Shown here: one piece after another, positions 14,169-14,334 of the stretch
How the letters are laid out: every line of letters begins with the position of its first letter
How positions within the stretch are numbered: the first letter of the stretch is position 1
Origin: an uncultured Akkermansia sp.
GTDB lineage: Bacteria > Verrucomicrobiota > Verrucomicrobiia > Verrucomicrobiales > Akkermansiaceae
Assembly (NCBI GenBank): GCA_904502165.1
Contig: CAJGDB010000042.1
Span: forward strand, 1-14,334
DNA length: 14,334 nucleotides
Direction: 5' to 3'
Position numbers and translations under genes: made by a program
Notes under the pieces: generated by a model
What the model was told of the DNA's origin: nothing
What the model saw: the letters and a program-made list of their open reading frames with translations, nothing else
Database searches by the model: none

Positions 14169-14334
14169 ATGGTCTTAAAAATAAAACAACAGAATGCCAT
14201 AGTTCTGCTTCTTCAGGCAAAAAGAGAGTATCGATTACTGAGGGGGAAGAAGGCTCGCGGACTCTTTTTAGACCGTTTGTCAGAAGAAACAGGGTATGAT
14301 AGAAAACACCTCATCAAGCTATTGAACAGCAAGA
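14169..14334 (+). CDS. Transposase N-terminus (integrase-core, DDE type), cut by window edge
   Basis: The first 55 codons are in the window. Residues about 17-54 contain KREYRLLRGKKARGLFLDRL followed by SEETGYDRKHLIKLLNSK. This matches the N-terminal pattern of a group of rve-type IS transposases, where a basic helix precedes a DEF-x-x-x-TGYxRKYAIRLL-like helix-turn-helix that binds the element ends. The catalytic DDE domain would lie past the right edge. The ATG at 14169 is chosen because it gives the open frame and sits 6 nt after TATAAT; ATGs at 14161 and 14165 are in other frames. The IS family cannot be fixed from this piece. The gene looks intact as far as visible. Confidence 0.72.
   Translation, partial: MVLKIKQQNAIVLLLQAKREYRLLRGKKARGLFLDRLSEETGYDRKHLIKLLNSK

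Larger units (their letters stand above)
14086..14334 (+). mobile_element. Left end of an insertion sequence, right part outside the window
   Basis: The element is inferred from the transposase start and the repeats before it. The exact left boundary is not resolved: no target duplication can be recognised with only one end visible, and the terminus could be as far upstream as about 14040 (TGTACC). The region is visibly more AT-rich than the rest of the window, consistent with acquired DNA. Confidence 0.6.

Noticed and set aside
1..14334. CRISPR arrays, tRNA or rRNA genes
   Set aside because: No regularly spaced identical repeats with unique spacers and no cloverleaf or rRNA-like sequence were seen on either strand.

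Overview
The window is about 14.3 kb of fairly GC-rich, gene-dense bacterial chromosome. It holds ten intact genes, one gene cut by the left edge (der) and one cut by the right edge (a transposase). Several things point to a Gram-negative PVC-group bacterium, probably a Verrucomicrobiota (Akkermansia-like) genome: mpl (recycling of meso-diaminopimelate murein peptides), a kinase-like/FGE-like fusion typical of PVC bacteria, secreted proteins with simple signal peptides, and near absence of Shine-Dalgarno sites. The lineage is an inference from gene content; no marker in the window proves it.

Layout. Positions 4808 down to 1 (minus strand) form one compact run: a two-pass membrane protein with a PH-like tail, a membrane-anchored TPR protein, a membrane-anchored degenerate kinase fused to an FGE-like domain, a secreted Ig-like protein and the GTPase der. 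The first three genes overlap (29 bp and 4 bp), so they are probably co-translated and may act together at the inner membrane. Divergent from them, 4949-7061 (plus) carries an exported polysaccharide deacetylase and, 4 bp later, a basic, low-complexity, probably nucleic-acid-binding protein, closed by a strong hairpin. Positions 7224-12014 (plus) carry an RlmI-like rRNA methyltransferase overlapping a KefB/YbaL-type cation/proton antiporter, then a tandem paralogue of that antiporter with its own promoter. Positions 13990-12022 (minus) carry mpl, a clear intrinsic terminator and a small membrane protein. The last ~250 bp are the left end of an insertion sequence: phased 18-nt repeats, a TATAAT box and the first 55 codons of its transposase.

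The most unusual signal is regulatory. At most places where transcription should begin, a sigma-70-like -10 box lies only 6-9 nt before the start codon (genes at 4808, 4949, 7224, 12480 and 14169), so the mRNAs should be leaderless or nearly so. Two promoters are also packed into or against terminators (before the second antiporter, and between mpl and the small membrane protein). The best candidate for an undescribed protein system is the PH-like / TPR / pseudokinase-FGE membrane module upstream of der. No CRISPR array, tRNA or rRNA was seen. No stretch over 300 bases lacks a gene.
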